NCBI GenBank assembly: GCA_020832965.1
Contig: JAJHRM010000004.1
Span: forward strand, 1 to 61,191
Source: Thermofilum sp.
Lineage (GTDB): Archaea; Thermoproteota; Thermoprotei; Thermofilales; Thermofilaceae
Length of the DNA: 61,191 nt
Direction of reading: 5' to 3'
Shown in pieces: positions 17,465-26,186 of the stretch (positions within the stretch are counted from its first letter, which is position 1; each line of letters opens with the position of its first letter). The position numbers were made by a program, and so were the translations under genes. The notes below the pieces were generated by a model. That model saw nothing but the letters and a program-made list of their open reading frames with translations. It was not told the DNA's origin and ran no database searches.

Positions 17465-17842
17465 TCAGCCTTTCACTTCTGAAAAAATCCTCAGAATTCT
17501 CGTGAGCTTTTCTTTATCAGACAGAAGCTTGCCTTTCTCCCTCTCTAGAGCTTCGATTTTCTCGCTTATCCTCCTTATCTCGTCATCGATGCTTTGATAC
17601 TTTTCAGCTATCCTTGAACATAGTGCAGGGTCCAGACCCAGAGACTCAAAAACGCTTTTAAGCCCCTCAATGCCTCTCTGAATAATCTCATCGCCGAGAG
17701 CATCACTACTACTCCTCGACTGTTTTACAGGCTGCAGAACAACCCTGGGGGTCGGTAGCTGGGGTTTGCCATCAGTGCTTTCTACCATTTTTTCTTGCTC
17801 CTCAGGCTCGTCTGAGACTAAGGGTCTCTTCAGTCGCATCAT
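17465..17842 (-). CDS. Small coiled-coil protein in the secretion operon
   Basis: This 125-residue protein has a proline- and serine-rich N-terminal half and a C-terminal coiled coil (about 75-120, IDDEIRRISEKIEALERE). No family is recognised. Its start overlaps the stop of the ParA-like gene by four bases, and the VirB11-like gene follows after three bases, so it is an integral member of that operon. It could act as an adaptor between the two ATPases; this is inference from position. Confidence 0.7.
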   Translation of the reverse strand: MMRLKRPLVSDEPEEQEKMVESTDGKPQLPTPRVVLQPVKQSRSSSDALGDEIIQRGIEGLKSVFESLGLDPALCSRIAEKYQSIDDEIRRISEKIEALEREKGKLLSDKEKLTRILRIFSEVKG

Positions 17843-18555
17843 CCCGTCACCTTTAAGAGAGGCTTGTTTATTCTCTGAGTTAGTAATCTTATTTCTTCCC
17901 GGGTTCTTTTACCTGCGTTCCTGTAGGCATCACTCACAGAGTCCGTAAAAGTAAAGGTTAGTGCTGGGTCGAAGCTCACTGGAAAAACGACGCCAAATTC
18001 CTCACGCATTTTGTCGAGCCATGAATGCATCAAGACATGGTACTTGTTCAGAACGGGGATACCGAGCTTACTCCTAGCGAATGCACGCGTGGAGTACCAG
18101 CTCTTTACTGCCATCACTGAAAGCTTATCCGGGTTCGTCACCAGCACTATTATATCCGCAAGTGTAACCACGGGATCAAGGAGAGTTCCTGGATACGATG
18201 GCAGGTCAATTATTACGTAATTGACGTGCCTGCCAGCACTGTCGATAAGGTACTCCAGGCACTGGGCATCTATCGGTCCTTGCTGCTTCGAGCCCGGAGC
18301 AACCCACAGGTTAGGGCTACAGGAGCTCTCAACTATCACCTCACGCCACGTAGCCCTTCCCATGAAGTAGTCGGATATGTAGGGTGGGCCTGGGTCACTC
18401 TCCAGGGTCAAATTCGTGCTGCTGCCATACTCTCCTAGATCCACGAGAAGAACTCTTTTCCCCTGCGTTGCCAGAGCATACGCTGTAAGGCTTGATAAAA
18501 CACTTTTACCAGTTCCACCCTTATGACCGCTCCCGAAAACAACCACATCTGCCAT
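17839..18555 (-). CDS. ParA/MinD-family ATPase
   Basis: This 238-residue protein has the deviant Walker A KGGTGKS (about 12-18), switch-like LLVDLGEYGSS and YVIIDLPSYPG, as in ParA/MinD/TadZ ATPases that position cargo or machinery. It is the first gene of the minus-strand operon with the VirB11-like ATPase. Leaderless transcription is likely: CAATATAACT (18581-18590, minus strand) is about 30 nt before the ATG. In secretion loci such proteins often localise the apparatus; that role is inferred here. Confidence 0.85.
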   Translation of the reverse strand: MADVVVFGSGHKGGTGKSVLSSLTAYALATQGKRVLLVDLGEYGSSTNLTLESDPGPPYISDYFMGRATWREVIVESSCSPNLWVAPGSKQQGPIDAQCLEYLIDSAGRHVNYVIIDLPSYPGTLLDPVVTLADIIVLVTNPDKLSVMAVKSWYSTRAFARSKLGIPVLNKYHVLMHSWLDKMREEFGVVFPVSFDPALTFTFTDSVSDAYRNAGKRTREEIRLLTQRINKPLLKVTG

Positions 18556-18580
18556 GGCTCCTACCCTCGATTTTTCAGCC

Positions 18581-18590
18581 AGTTATATTG
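18581..18590 (-). promoter_or_regulatory. TATA box of the ParA/VirB11/helicase operon
   Basis: Read on the minus strand, CAATATAACT is about 30 nt before the ParA-like ATG at 18555. It lies back to back with the pilin-operon promoter in a gap of about 100 bp, so the two operons could be co-regulated. Confidence 0.5.
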
Positions 18591-18622
18591 AGGTTGGAGG
18601 GGAGCTTTCCCATCTTTGCCAG

Positions 18623-18630
18623 GTTTTAAG
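18623..18630 (+). promoter_or_regulatory. TATA box of the pilin/VirB4 operon
   Basis: GTTTTAAG, with ATTAAAAG just after it, lies about 30 nt before the ATG at 18659. A ribosome-binding-like GAGGGTGA directly precedes that ATG and decides the start. Confidence 0.5.
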
Positions 18631-18658
18631 ATTAAAAGAATACCTTTGTGAGGGTGAA

Positions 18659-19204
18659 ATGAAGAGAATAAAGCTTTCCTTCTTAAAATTCATGTACGAC
18701 TCAGCAATTCGCAGGGGGTTAAAGTTTAAGAGAAGGTCCTTGCTGAGTGACGACTCTCTGAGGAGGATAAAACTTTGCATTGAGCGAGCCTTGCACGAAA
18801 GTAGGAATCAGCTGAGGGCGGCATCGCTTCTCGCAGCCCTCCTCTATGCCGCTGCTAACATTGCCGTAGCTCAGCCCGCGGACTTGGTGGCAAACATCTT
18901 TAGACCCTTTCGCGATGCAGTGGCAGTGCTATTTGCAGTCTCCTTCGGCATCGGGATACTGGGCTTCTTTTTTATAGTGATTGATGCAGTGATTTCCTGG
19001 GTAACTGGAGGAGGCTTTGGCCGTAGCTTAGCCGTCAGTAAGTTCCTCAAGGCCGCTGAGACACTTGCAATAATCCCCCTGCTCTTCATACTAGTAAACG
19101 TTTTGAAAAACATAGGCATTCCAGAGCTCTATGCGGTTGCCGAAATACTGAACTCTTTGCTTAATGAAGGTTGGAAGATCATTCTCGCTGTCTTTACAGG
19201 TTAA
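18659..19204 (+). CDS. VirB2/CedA1/TedC-like conjugative pilin candidate
   Basis: This 181-residue protein has a long basic N-terminal region, a hydrophobic segment at about 54-71 ending in a signal-peptidase-like AVA before Q72, and then two hydrophobic helices (about 86-113 and 134-153) separated by a short glycine-rich loop (TGGGFGRS). After cleavage a mature protein of about 110 residues with two helices would result, the plan of VirB2-type pilins and of the archaeal DNA-import pilins CedA1/TedC. Sequence identity to those could not be tested. A GAGGGTGA ribosome-binding site precedes the ATG. It is the first gene of the plus-strand operon. Confidence 0.6.
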   Translation: MKRIKLSFLKFMYDSAIRRGLKFKRRSLLSDDSLRRIKLCIERALHESRNQLRAASLLAALLYAAANIAVAQPADLVANIFRPFRDAVAVLFAVSFGIGILGFFFIVIDAVISWVTGGGFGRSLAVSKFLKAAETLAIIPLLFILVNVLKNIGIPELYAVAEILNSLLNEGWKIILAVFTG

Positions 19205-19209
19205 CATCC

Positions 19210-19983
19210 ATGGAGCTCTACGTGGTTGCGGCAGGCGTGGCTGTTTACCTGGCTGTAGGAGCCATATACTGGGGTCTTGGTCAAAGAGGAGCCGCCCTCA
19301 GATATTTTGAGGACGCAGTCATCTCCCTGATTTTCATCCTCGTAGTCCAGGCAATTTTTTCCGCGGCCTCCCAAGTGGCGAGCCTGGCGGGAATAGAGAT
19401 AAATCTGTGGAGCAGCCTCGAAGTAAGCAAAGCATTCGCTACTGCCTCACGTGTCTTCTGGAACGCGAGTCGAAGAGCCGTTGACCTCATCTTTTTTGTG
19501 GAGGCTGAGAAAGCGGTCCTAGCGAGCACTCCTCTCACGGCTCCCCTTGTAAACGTGTTAAGCGGCTCTACCGGGTGGTCCCTATCGGAATTAAGTCTTG
19601 TTGCCATAGTCTACATGCATTTCTCATTCGTATCTGAGGTTTTTTCAATGATCTCCGCTTACATGCTGACGATCGGTTCAACTCTAACTCCCGTGCCGAA
19701 GCTCAGAAAGCTGGGCGTTTCACTTCTCTCCTTGTATATTTCCACCTCGCTAGCCATAGTGTTTTCATCGCAAATCACCTGCGACGCGCTCACTAAGACC
19801 CGCCTACCCCAAGCAGTGAATCCTGCTGACTGGGTCAACATAGCTAGCATAGTAGGAGATGCAGCCGTAGAATTAGGACGTGTAATGACTCTTTCCCTCG
19901 TAGCCTCGGCGCTAGCAACAATAGGCGGTATAGGTCTGGCATCCGCGTTTGACTCCATAATAGTGAGTGTCCTGAAACCATGA
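19210..19983 (+). CDS. Polytopic membrane protein, VirB6/CedA-like candidate
   Basis: This 257-residue protein (MELYVVAAGVAVYLAVGA...) has about six hydrophobic segments, at roughly residues 3-25, 35-60, 120-135, 140-160, 175-195 and 220-245. In Ced/Ted loci, CedA-type proteins of this size and topology form the inner-membrane channel component, related to VirB6. I base the call on topology and position between the pilin and ATPase genes, not on recognisable motifs. It starts five bases after the pilin stop and overlaps the next gene by ATGA, so translation is coupled. Confidence 0.6.
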   Translation: MELYVVAAGVAVYLAVGAIYWGLGQRGAALRYFEDAVISLIFILVVQAIFSAASQVASLAGIEINLWSSLEVSKAFATASRVFWNASRRAVDLIFFVEAEKAVLASTPLTAPLVNVLSGSTGWSLSELSLVAIVYMHFSFVSEVFSMISAYMLTIGSTLTPVPKLRKLGVSLLSLYISTSLAIVFSSQITCDALTKTRLPQAVNPADWVNIASIVGDAAVELGRVMTLSLVASALATIGGIGLASAFDSIIVSVLKP

Positions 19984-22559
19984 CGGAGGAATTCGCCTGG
20001 ATTGGTTTAGCGTTTTCACTGATAACTGCCGAGTTTGCCTACTACTGGTTTATTCAGAAGCGTGAGAAAGCGATAGGCGTTCTCAGCAAGGAAATTGCAG
20101 AACTGCTTATCTACGGTTCGCTTGTTCTCATCCTGTTACACCTATGCTCGAGCTACACTGCTGTGAGCGTCAATGAGGCTCTGGAGAAGCTGAAGGAGGT
20201 CTCTGAAAACCTCTACAAGCTTTACTCGACAGCTTTACGCTGGCTCATCAGCATTGCTTTTGTGGATGTGATCATTAGCTTGGCGGTTGCTCTCGGCGCT
20301 CCTGAGGCAACAATAGCCCTTGAATACTTCGACTTGCTGAGACATACCGTACTCCCCCAGCTACAGTACTTCGCCGTTCAGGTTGGAACTGCGTGGCTTC
20401 TCACAAAGATCGCGGAATGCTTAATAGAGTTCCTTTCAAGGCTGCGAGATTTTGCGAGGGTCTTAACACTCCTGGCTCTCGTGCCGAGGGTCAGGAAAAT
20501 TGCCTTACCTCTATCAGTACTTGTGCTTGCACTTTCCTTAGCACTACCCTTTACAGTGGGGCGGGCGGACACCATACCCATTTCTACCCCTCCATTCATC
20601 CCCTCAATAAATTCCACGGGTCAAGTAGAGCTGTCCGTAGAGGATGTTTTAGGTAGCCCTGTATACGAAACTATAATGGTGGGTTTAAGGGGCACCAATG
20701 GCTCGCTCTTCGTCGTAAAGGGGCGAACAGGGGTCCACATCCCTCTACCGCCAGGCAACTACACAGTTCTTTGGATCGTAAACTATTGGACAAACTTCTC
20801 ACTGCACGCATGCTGCTACGAGGATTCCCCTTACTCTTACTGCGACTGCTACGCTTATCCAGCTAAATTCTTTTTAATGCTTAACTCTACCCAAAAGCTC
20901 TATGTGTGGCTACCAGTCTACCTCATTACTTCTTCTAATGGGACGATGGGTCACATCGTTGCATATGAAGGGACCTCTCTTCTCCATCCTTCTGGGCAGG
21001 GAGACGGTTTTGTTGAATTCGTGCTAGAGCCTGGAAAGCGCACAAAGGAGTTCTTTGTAAGAGGGGACGGCTTCAGGATCGAGTACGTCAATGGTTCCCT
21101 CAAAGCCGGCAATACGACTTGCTGGATTATGCATTACCGCGTTACAAATGAAATGCCCCCAGGGAGCGATCTCGACCTGGGCGCCTTCTCTCTCTGGGCG
21201 TCCAGCTACGAGAGCTGGGTTGGTAGGATTTCCCCGGCTGTGCCCGAGAGTGTGGCGGGTAAGCTGAGCTTGAGGAGGGGCTTCCCGCGATTTGATACGT
21301 ATGGTGTTAAAGTGTGGTTTGAAGAAGCGAACTGCACGAGTACAACTCAAGGCAACCAGTCGAACCCCAGAATAATTTTCTACGGGAAAGGCTCCTGGAA
21401 CGCTAGCTCCGCTCCAATATTCCTCTCGCACTGGCAGTACGTGTCCCTAGCAAGCGACTGGTTGAAAGAGTGCTTCATTAGAGTTGTGTATCCGCTTCTA
21501 GCACTATACAAGACCTACCTACTCGTCTTCACGATGTTTGGTGGGATTTTAATTTCCACAGGAGTCTACTACTCCGCCGTGTTTTCTCCAATAAGCATGC
21601 ATATGCGAAGCCTTACGCACGGCACCTACTCTAGTATCACTTCCCTTATTAAGGACATTAAAAGGTTTTTCAGGTCTACTGATGTGATAAAGATCGATTG
21701 GCGACCGCGAACCCTTTACATGGAGACTGTTCTCAGCAGGGACGTTCACCAGGAGTCGATCCTATCCACCACTGGGAGAGTTGTGAAGAGAGCTGTTAGC
21801 GAGACCCCGAAGTACCTGGCCCATAGACCTCTACCATCACTTCTCAGATTTACTGGAGCTTGCTTGGACAACCTCGCCGACTTCGCTAGAGATCACTACA
21901 AGGAAAGCCTGGCAGGAAGACTGCATCACCTAGCTAACCTCGCGAGGAAGGCAAGTAGAGGCGCCGACCTCAATTTAGGGATGGCTGGAGTCAGGGCTTC
22001 GCAGAGCATCTACAAGGGGGGCTCAGCAATGGCTAGGGTTTTGAGAAGAAGAGTGGAAGAAGGTTTTAGAGATTTTAGACTGGCGATCGGCAGGTACGAT
22101 TTTAGGCTCAGGAAAATGTCTTTGGGAAACGATGATGCTCTCCGCATGCTTTATCCAAAGTTCTATGACGCTTACTTCTCGCTCTACAAGAGCCTCGTAA
22201 TAAGCCAGTTGATGCATGTAAGAGACAACCTGGTAAAGATTGGTAAAGATTCCCAAATTATCGACAGAGTCATCACCGCTGTAAGGGACTCGTCGAAAAT
22301 GCGAGACGTCGATTACGCCTTGATGAGTCTCTGGATGGACCCGGAGAGCGTTGAGCTCCTAGCTCGCAAGCTCAAGATTCCGAGGAGTTTTCTAGCCATA
22401 TATGAGGTTCAGAAGCTGCTAAGGCTGAGGGCATTAGACATGCTTGAGGGGCAGAGGTATCCTGAGGCGAAGGAACTTAAGGACTTCTACCTCGGGATAG
22501 GCTCTCCCAGCGACTTGCATAGGCTCTGGAGAAGAGTGGTTAAGTGGTTTGGTGACTAA
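19980..22559 (+). CDS. Large membrane protein of the DNA-transfer locus, 859 aa
   Basis: Five hydrophobic segments occupy residues 5-192. Residues about 195-500 look extracellular, with many N-x-S/T sequons and a cysteine-rich patch (CCYEDSPYSYCDC). A long hydrophobic stretch at about 503-535 then returns the chain to the cytoplasm, and about 320 basic and helical residues follow. No Pfam-like motif is recognised. Its place between the VirB6-like and VirB4-like genes, with four-base overlap upstream, makes it a structural component of the same machine, perhaps the surface or channel scaffold. Confidence 0.65.
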   Translation: MTEEFAWIGLAFSLITAEFAYYWFIQKREKAIGVLSKEIAELLIYGSLVLILLHLCSSYTAVSVNEALEKLKEVSENLYKLYSTALRWLISIAFVDVIISLAVALGAPEATIALEYFDLLRHTVLPQLQYFAVQVGTAWLLTKIAECLIEFLSRLRDFARVLTLLALVPRVRKIALPLSVLVLALSLALPFTVGRADTIPISTPPFIPSINSTGQVELSVEDVLGSPVYETIMVGLRGTNGSLFVVKGRTGVHIPLPPGNYTVLWIVNYWTNFSLHACCYEDSPYSYCDCYAYPAKFFLMLNSTQKLYVWLPVYLITSSNGTMGHIVAYEGTSLLHPSGQGDGFVEFVLEPGKRTKEFFVRGDGFRIEYVNGSLKAGNTTCWIMHYRVTNEMPPGSDLDLGAFSLWASSYESWVGRISPAVPESVAGKLSLRRGFPRFDTYGVKVWFEEANCTSTTQGNQSNPRIIFYGKGSWNASSAPIFLSHWQYVSLASDWLKECFIRVVYPLLALYKTYLLVFTMFGGILISTGVYYSAVFSPISMHMRSLTHGTYSSITSLIKDIKRFFRSTDVIKIDWRPRTLYMETVLSRDVHQESILSTTGRVVKRAVSETPKYLAHRPLPSLLRFTGACLDNLADFARDHYKESLAGRLHHLANLARKASRGADLNLGMAGVRASQSIYKGGSAMARVLRRRVEEGFRDFRLAIGRYDFRLRKMSLGNDDALRMLYPKFYDAYFSLYKSLVISQLMHVRDNLVKIGKDSQIIDRVITAVRDSSKMRDVDYALMSLWMDPESVELLARKLKIPRSFLAIYEVQKLLRLRALDMLEGQRYPEAKELKDFYLGIGSPSDLHRLWRRVVKWFGD

Positions 22560-22561
22560 GA

Positions 22562-23632
22562 GTGAGGCTCAGGTACTTGCTGGCATTCTCCCTTGGTGCC
22601 CTCGGGCTCATCCTCTTCCCCAACAATTGCAACTATGCTTTGGGCTACGTGCTGGTATCACTATGCCTAGTGCTTCTTTTCCCCGAAGCATACTACTTCG
22701 CACTAGTACTATCCTTGGGTGGCTACCCTTTAAATATCCTAGCTGAGGGGGGAAATTTCTGCGTTGAAGCTGGGGGACGAGTCCTGCACATTTACTTCGG
22801 CTTTGAAATCGTGGATTCACGGCATGGTGTGGCTGATCTCGGCGAGAAAAGCTTTTGGTTCTACTCGCAGAGTTTCCTTTCCACCTCACTAGCGGGGAGT
22901 TCCAGCTTCTACATAGTAATAGACAATGGCAGGTATTTCCTCCTCTCCAGGGTGAGCAGTAGCAGTGTTGAGGAGATTATTAGAAGGATCACTGATGATG
23001 TTAGGAGGCTAACGAGGAGCTTTGAGAGGCACGGCTTAAGCTACAGACTACTTAGCGGGCGCGAAGTACTCAGCCTGCTCCGACCGAGCTTCCTGCAGGA
23101 AGCTAAGGAAGAGAGCTGGAGAAAAATTTTCCTGGCAATGCTAGGACTCCTGCTCATGTGGAGAATCCCCCTACTCTTCTCCGCTTCTGCTGCACTCGTA
23201 GCTGCATGTCTCACGCCGGGCTTACGCGGATACAGGCCGGTCAAGGGGAAAAACTTGTACTCCCTCACCCTCGTCCAAAGCTTCTATTCGTACCCATCCA
23301 TCTTCGATGTCTTTGCACGCGCAAGGCTCGTTTTCAGCATTGCTGATCAGTTGTTCCTGGTTTTGCGGGTTACACCAAGTCCGCTGGAGATTGAGCAGGA
23401 AATCGATTCAAAGGCATATAAAAGCTACGAGGTGGGGACGGCTCTCGACAAGCTCTCCATCATCCATGCTAGCGCAAAATTTTTCGCAGCAAGCAGGAGA
23501 AGATGGGAAAGGCGCGAAAACCTTTTCCTAGTTAGTGGGCTTCTCCTAGCTTCCGAGAACGAAGCGAGAATCCTGCAGTCAGCGGGCTTTGTTTTTAGAA
23601 AGACAATCTTTCCTCTGGGTGCGCTCGCATGA
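22562..23632 (+). CDS. VirB3-like plus VirB4 N-domain-like membrane protein
   Basis: This 356-residue protein (GTG start) opens with two to three closely spaced hydrophobic segments (about 5-55), reminiscent of VirB3. A soluble region follows (SSSVEEIIRRITDDVRRL), then another hydrophobic pair (about 185-220), and then a region (LRVTPSPLEIEQEIDSKAY) resembling the N-terminal domain that precedes the motor in VirB4/HerA-type ATPases. The ATPase itself is the next gene, which overlaps by four bases. Together they look like a split VirB3-VirB4. The homology is judged by eye. Confidence 0.6.
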   Translation: MRLRYLLAFSLGALGLILFPNNCNYALGYVLVSLCLVLLFPEAYYFALVLSLGGYPLNILAEGGNFCVEAGGRVLHIYFGFEIVDSRHGVADLGEKSFWFYSQSFLSTSLAGSSSFYIVIDNGRYFLLSRVSSSSVEEIIRRITDDVRRLTRSFERHGLSYRLLSGREVLSLLRPSFLQEAKEESWRKIFLAMLGLLLMWRIPLLFSASAALVAACLTPGLRGYRPVKGKNLYSLTLVQSFYSYPSIFDVFARARLVFSIADQLFLVLRVTPSPLEIEQEIDSKAYKSYEVGTALDKLSIIHASAKFFAASRRRWERRENLFLVSGLLLASENEARILQSAGFVFRKTIFPLGALA

Positions 23633-24696
23633 CCCATGCCCTTTACAATTTCGTGAAAAAAGTTCTCACTTCAGAGAGCTATGCGCTTTCGGGCGATATA
23701 GCGATTCTTACCCCATTCAGCGTGCTGTCGCCCCCGGAGGAGCAGGAGGGTTTCCTCCTTGGCCGAGACGAGAGAGGAAGAGAGGTCAGGATAAACCCAT
23801 CCAGATTGCCGAACATGCACGGGGTAGTTGTGGGTTCTACGGGGTCCGGCAAATCAACTCTTGCTAGGCACATTCTGCTTCAAGCAGAGGCAAGCAACAT
23901 AAGAGCCTGGGTTATCGACCCGCACGGGGAAGAAGCTTACACGAGAATAATGAATGCAAGAATAGAGCTTGGCGAGGCGAAAATAAATGTCCTCAGAGCT
24001 CCAGGGTGGAGTCCCAGAGAACTGGCAAGCGAGTTGTCGACATATGCGGAAAGAATATACTCCTTCCCCGGCTACCGGAGCATCCTCCGAGAAATACTAA
24101 TCAGGTGCCTTGAGAGTGAAAGCCTCGAAGCATTTAGGAAAGTTAAGAGAGAGGACCCCAACCTTAAACGAATATACGACGATTTACACAGGCTGCACTC
24201 CGACAAAGGCTTAACAATAGAGGAATTATCGGGGAGAAGCCTGCACTTCACGTTCCCCACTCTAGTTTCCAAGGAGTTTCACGCTTTATCCGCCCAGATA
24301 CTGCTACTTCTCCTAGAAGGCTTCATGAGGACCAGGGGCACAAGTAACAAGGCAAGTCTCGTTGTGGTGCTCGAGGAGGCTCACCTCTTAAAGGACTATT
24401 TCCTGAGGTTATTCAAAGAGGTGAGAAAGTTTGGTCTCAGCATTCTCGCGGTAACTCAGCTCCCAAGAGAATTCGACCCCAGAATATTTCAACTGGCGGG
24501 CTTCGTGATTGCCCTCTCCGGGCCAGAGAGCTACATAGCCGATATCGCCTCCCTCTTCTCCTTAGGCAGAGAGGAGTTTGATCACTTAGCATACGGCGTC
24601 CGCGGAAACGCTATACTCTTCAGAGTCGGAGACCCCAGACCTCGAAGGCTAATACTCGAGATAGATCCACGCGCATTCTCGCCTGCACGAAAATAA
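23629..24696 (+). CDS. VirB4/HerA-like ATPase (CedB/TedB-like)
   Basis: This 355-residue protein is a FtsK/HerA/VirB4-superfamily motor. Walker A VGSTGSGKSTLARHI lies at about 68-80, with AWVIDPHGEEAY after it, Walker B LVVVLEEAHLL at about 243-253, a sensor region VTQLPREFDP, and a C-terminal arginine-rich strand. Such ATPases drive DNA through the Ced and Ted importers and bacterial type IV secretion systems. It lacks the usual N-terminal domain, which appears to be supplied by the upstream overlapping gene. It is the last gene of the operon; a TATA for the next gene follows at once. Confidence 0.8.
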   Translation: MTHALYNFVKKVLTSESYALSGDIAILTPFSVLSPPEEQEGFLLGRDERGREVRINPSRLPNMHGVVVGSTGSGKSTLARHILLQAEASNIRAWVIDPHGEEAYTRIMNARIELGEAKINVLRAPGWSPRELASELSTYAERIYSFPGYRSILREILIRCLESESLEAFRKVKREDPNLKRIYDDLHRLHSDKGLTIEELSGRSLHFTFPTLVSKEFHALSAQILLLLLEGFMRTRGTSNKASLVVVLEEAHLLKDYFLRLFKEVRKFGLSILAVTQLPREFDPRIFQLAGFVIALSGPESYIADIASLFSLGREEFDHLAYGVRGNAILFRVGDPRPRRLILEIDPRAFSPARK

Positions 24697-24725
24697 TTTT
24701 TTATGCCACCACCACGAAAGGACTA

Positions 24726-25898
24726 GTGATTCCGATGCTCTACGACGCGCTGGTGGTTGGAGCGGGTCCAGCCGGCTTAATGTATTCGCGGGTCCTTTCT
24801 GCTAGGGGCTTTAAAGTCGTCGTTGTCGAGAAGAACGAAGCACTTGCCGCTAAGCCGTGCGGTGAAGGAATAAGCGCGAGGGTTCTCAGGACGGCGGAGA
24901 TCAGTAAGGCTGACCACAGCAGGTTCGTTTCACACGTGATTAAGGGCGCGGTCGTGGTCGCCCCAAACGGGAAGGAAGTTGTAGTTAAAGAAGAGGGAGA
25001 GATGGGCTACATCATCGACAAGAAAAACTTCTTAAGAGTCATGGCTGAGTACTCAGCCTCTTCGGGAGCAGATGTCTTTGTGAAAGAGCCCGCCGAGGAA
25101 GTTTCATTCCGAGGGGGTCACTGGGTTGTTAAGACCCGCACAATGGAGCTCCAGGCAAGGCTGCTAGTTGGCGCCGACGGCTATTTATCATTTGTGTCGA
25201 AGGCATTGGGGCTGGAGAGGCCAGGCGAAAGGAAAGTTATACCTACTATCCAGTATGTAATGCCGAGCGTGGAAGTCCGCGACCCAGACATGACTTACTT
25301 CTTCCTCGGAAACAAGATCGCGCCAAAGGGTTACGTTTGGGTCTTTCCAAAAGATGGACACTTAGCAAACGTGGGTATAGGCGTTCAAGGGGGCCCCCCG
25401 AAAGCATACCTCGACGGATTCATCAAGAAGCACCCAGAGATCTTTAAGAAGCCGTGCATTTTAGAGTTTAAGGGCGCGGCGGTAACCATCGGGGGGATGC
25501 TTAGCGAGATAGTCGCCGACCACGCACTTCTAATTGGAGAGGCTGCTGGGCAAGTGATACCGTTAACTGGGGGCGGTATACACACATCTATTGCAGGCGG
25601 CAAAATAGCAGCTGAAGTATCAGCAGCTGCACTAGAGGAAGGCAACTTATCTAGGCAAAGGCTCTCCGAGTACAAGGACAAGTACAACGAGTACTGGGGG
25701 AGAAGGATCAAAGACAGCCTGAGAGGACTTAATGCCATCGAAAAGCTTTCAGACGAAGAATTAAACCAGCTCGCAGACATCTTATCACCTGAAGACGTGG
25801 TCAATCTTGCAAACGGGGAGAACATAGCTACAGTTGCGATTAAACTACTCAAGCATCCAATCTTCAGCATTAAACTAGCTCGCGCGCTTCTGGTGTGA
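24726..25898 (+). CDS. Geranylgeranyl reductase family FAD protein
   Basis: This 390-residue flavoprotein has the FAD-binding VVGAGPAGLMYSR (about 11-23), the family-specific PCGEGIS motif (about 43-49) and GEAAGQVIPLTGGGIHTSI near 275-293. Such enzymes saturate the geranylgeranyl chains of archaeal ether lipids. A start at GTG 24726 or ATG 24735 is possible; an A/T-rich TATA-like stretch at about 24694-24703 supports leaderless transcription. The last residues (LARALLV) are encoded by sequence matching the inverted PaREP2-like fragment from 25880 onward, with GCGCGCG at the junction, so the natural C-terminus seems replaced. Confidence 0.85.
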   Translation: MIPMLYDALVVGAGPAGLMYSRVLSARGFKVVVVEKNEALAAKPCGEGISARVLRTAEISKADHSRFVSHVIKGAVVVAPNGKEVVVKEEGEMGYIIDKKNFLRVMAEYSASSGADVFVKEPAEEVSFRGGHWVVKTRTMELQARLLVGADGYLSFVSKALGLERPGERKVIPTIQYVMPSVEVRDPDMTYFFLGNKIAPKGYVWVFPKDGHLANVGIGVQGGPPKAYLDGFIKKHPEIFKKPCILEFKGAAVTIGGMLSEIVADHALLIGEAAGQVIPLTGGGIHTSIAGGKIAAEVSAAALEEGNLSRQRLSEYKDKYNEYWGRRIKDSLRGLNAIEKLSDEELNQLADILSPEDVVNLANGENIATVAIKLLKHPIFSIKLARALLV

Positions 25899-26093
25899 TG
25901 TGCAACGTCTTTTCTCGCGTGGGGACGGTTCCACTCTGACGCTGCTCTTTTCTAGGGCTGTTAGCAGTTTCTGTAGCTTTGACTTAGCTTGTGGATATGC
26001 CCTGTGGAGGCAGTCTACGAGTTTCTCTGCGAAGTCCAGCAGCGTGCCGACCTTGTCCGGTGGCAGGTCCAGCTCTTCAATGAGGAGGCTGCC
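25880..26093 (-). pseudogene. Fragment of PaREP2-like family gene, inverted
   Basis: On the minus strand this stretch encodes SLLIEELDLPPDKVGTLLDF and continues to VRVEPSPREK. This matches residues about 45-115 of the full-length copies at 37391 and 52190. It is cut at both ends: on one side by GCGCGCGAG inside the geranylgeranyl reductase tail, and on the other by the head of another copy in opposite orientation. It is a non-functional relic of the multicopy family. Confidence 0.75.
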
Positions 26094-26186
26094 CGGCAAC
26101 GCGGTCGAGCTCGGGCTTGCCGCGATGCGCGCCCTCGAAGGACGCTCCTGGGACCAGCTTAAACGGGCGTGGCTAGACCCAGGGTG

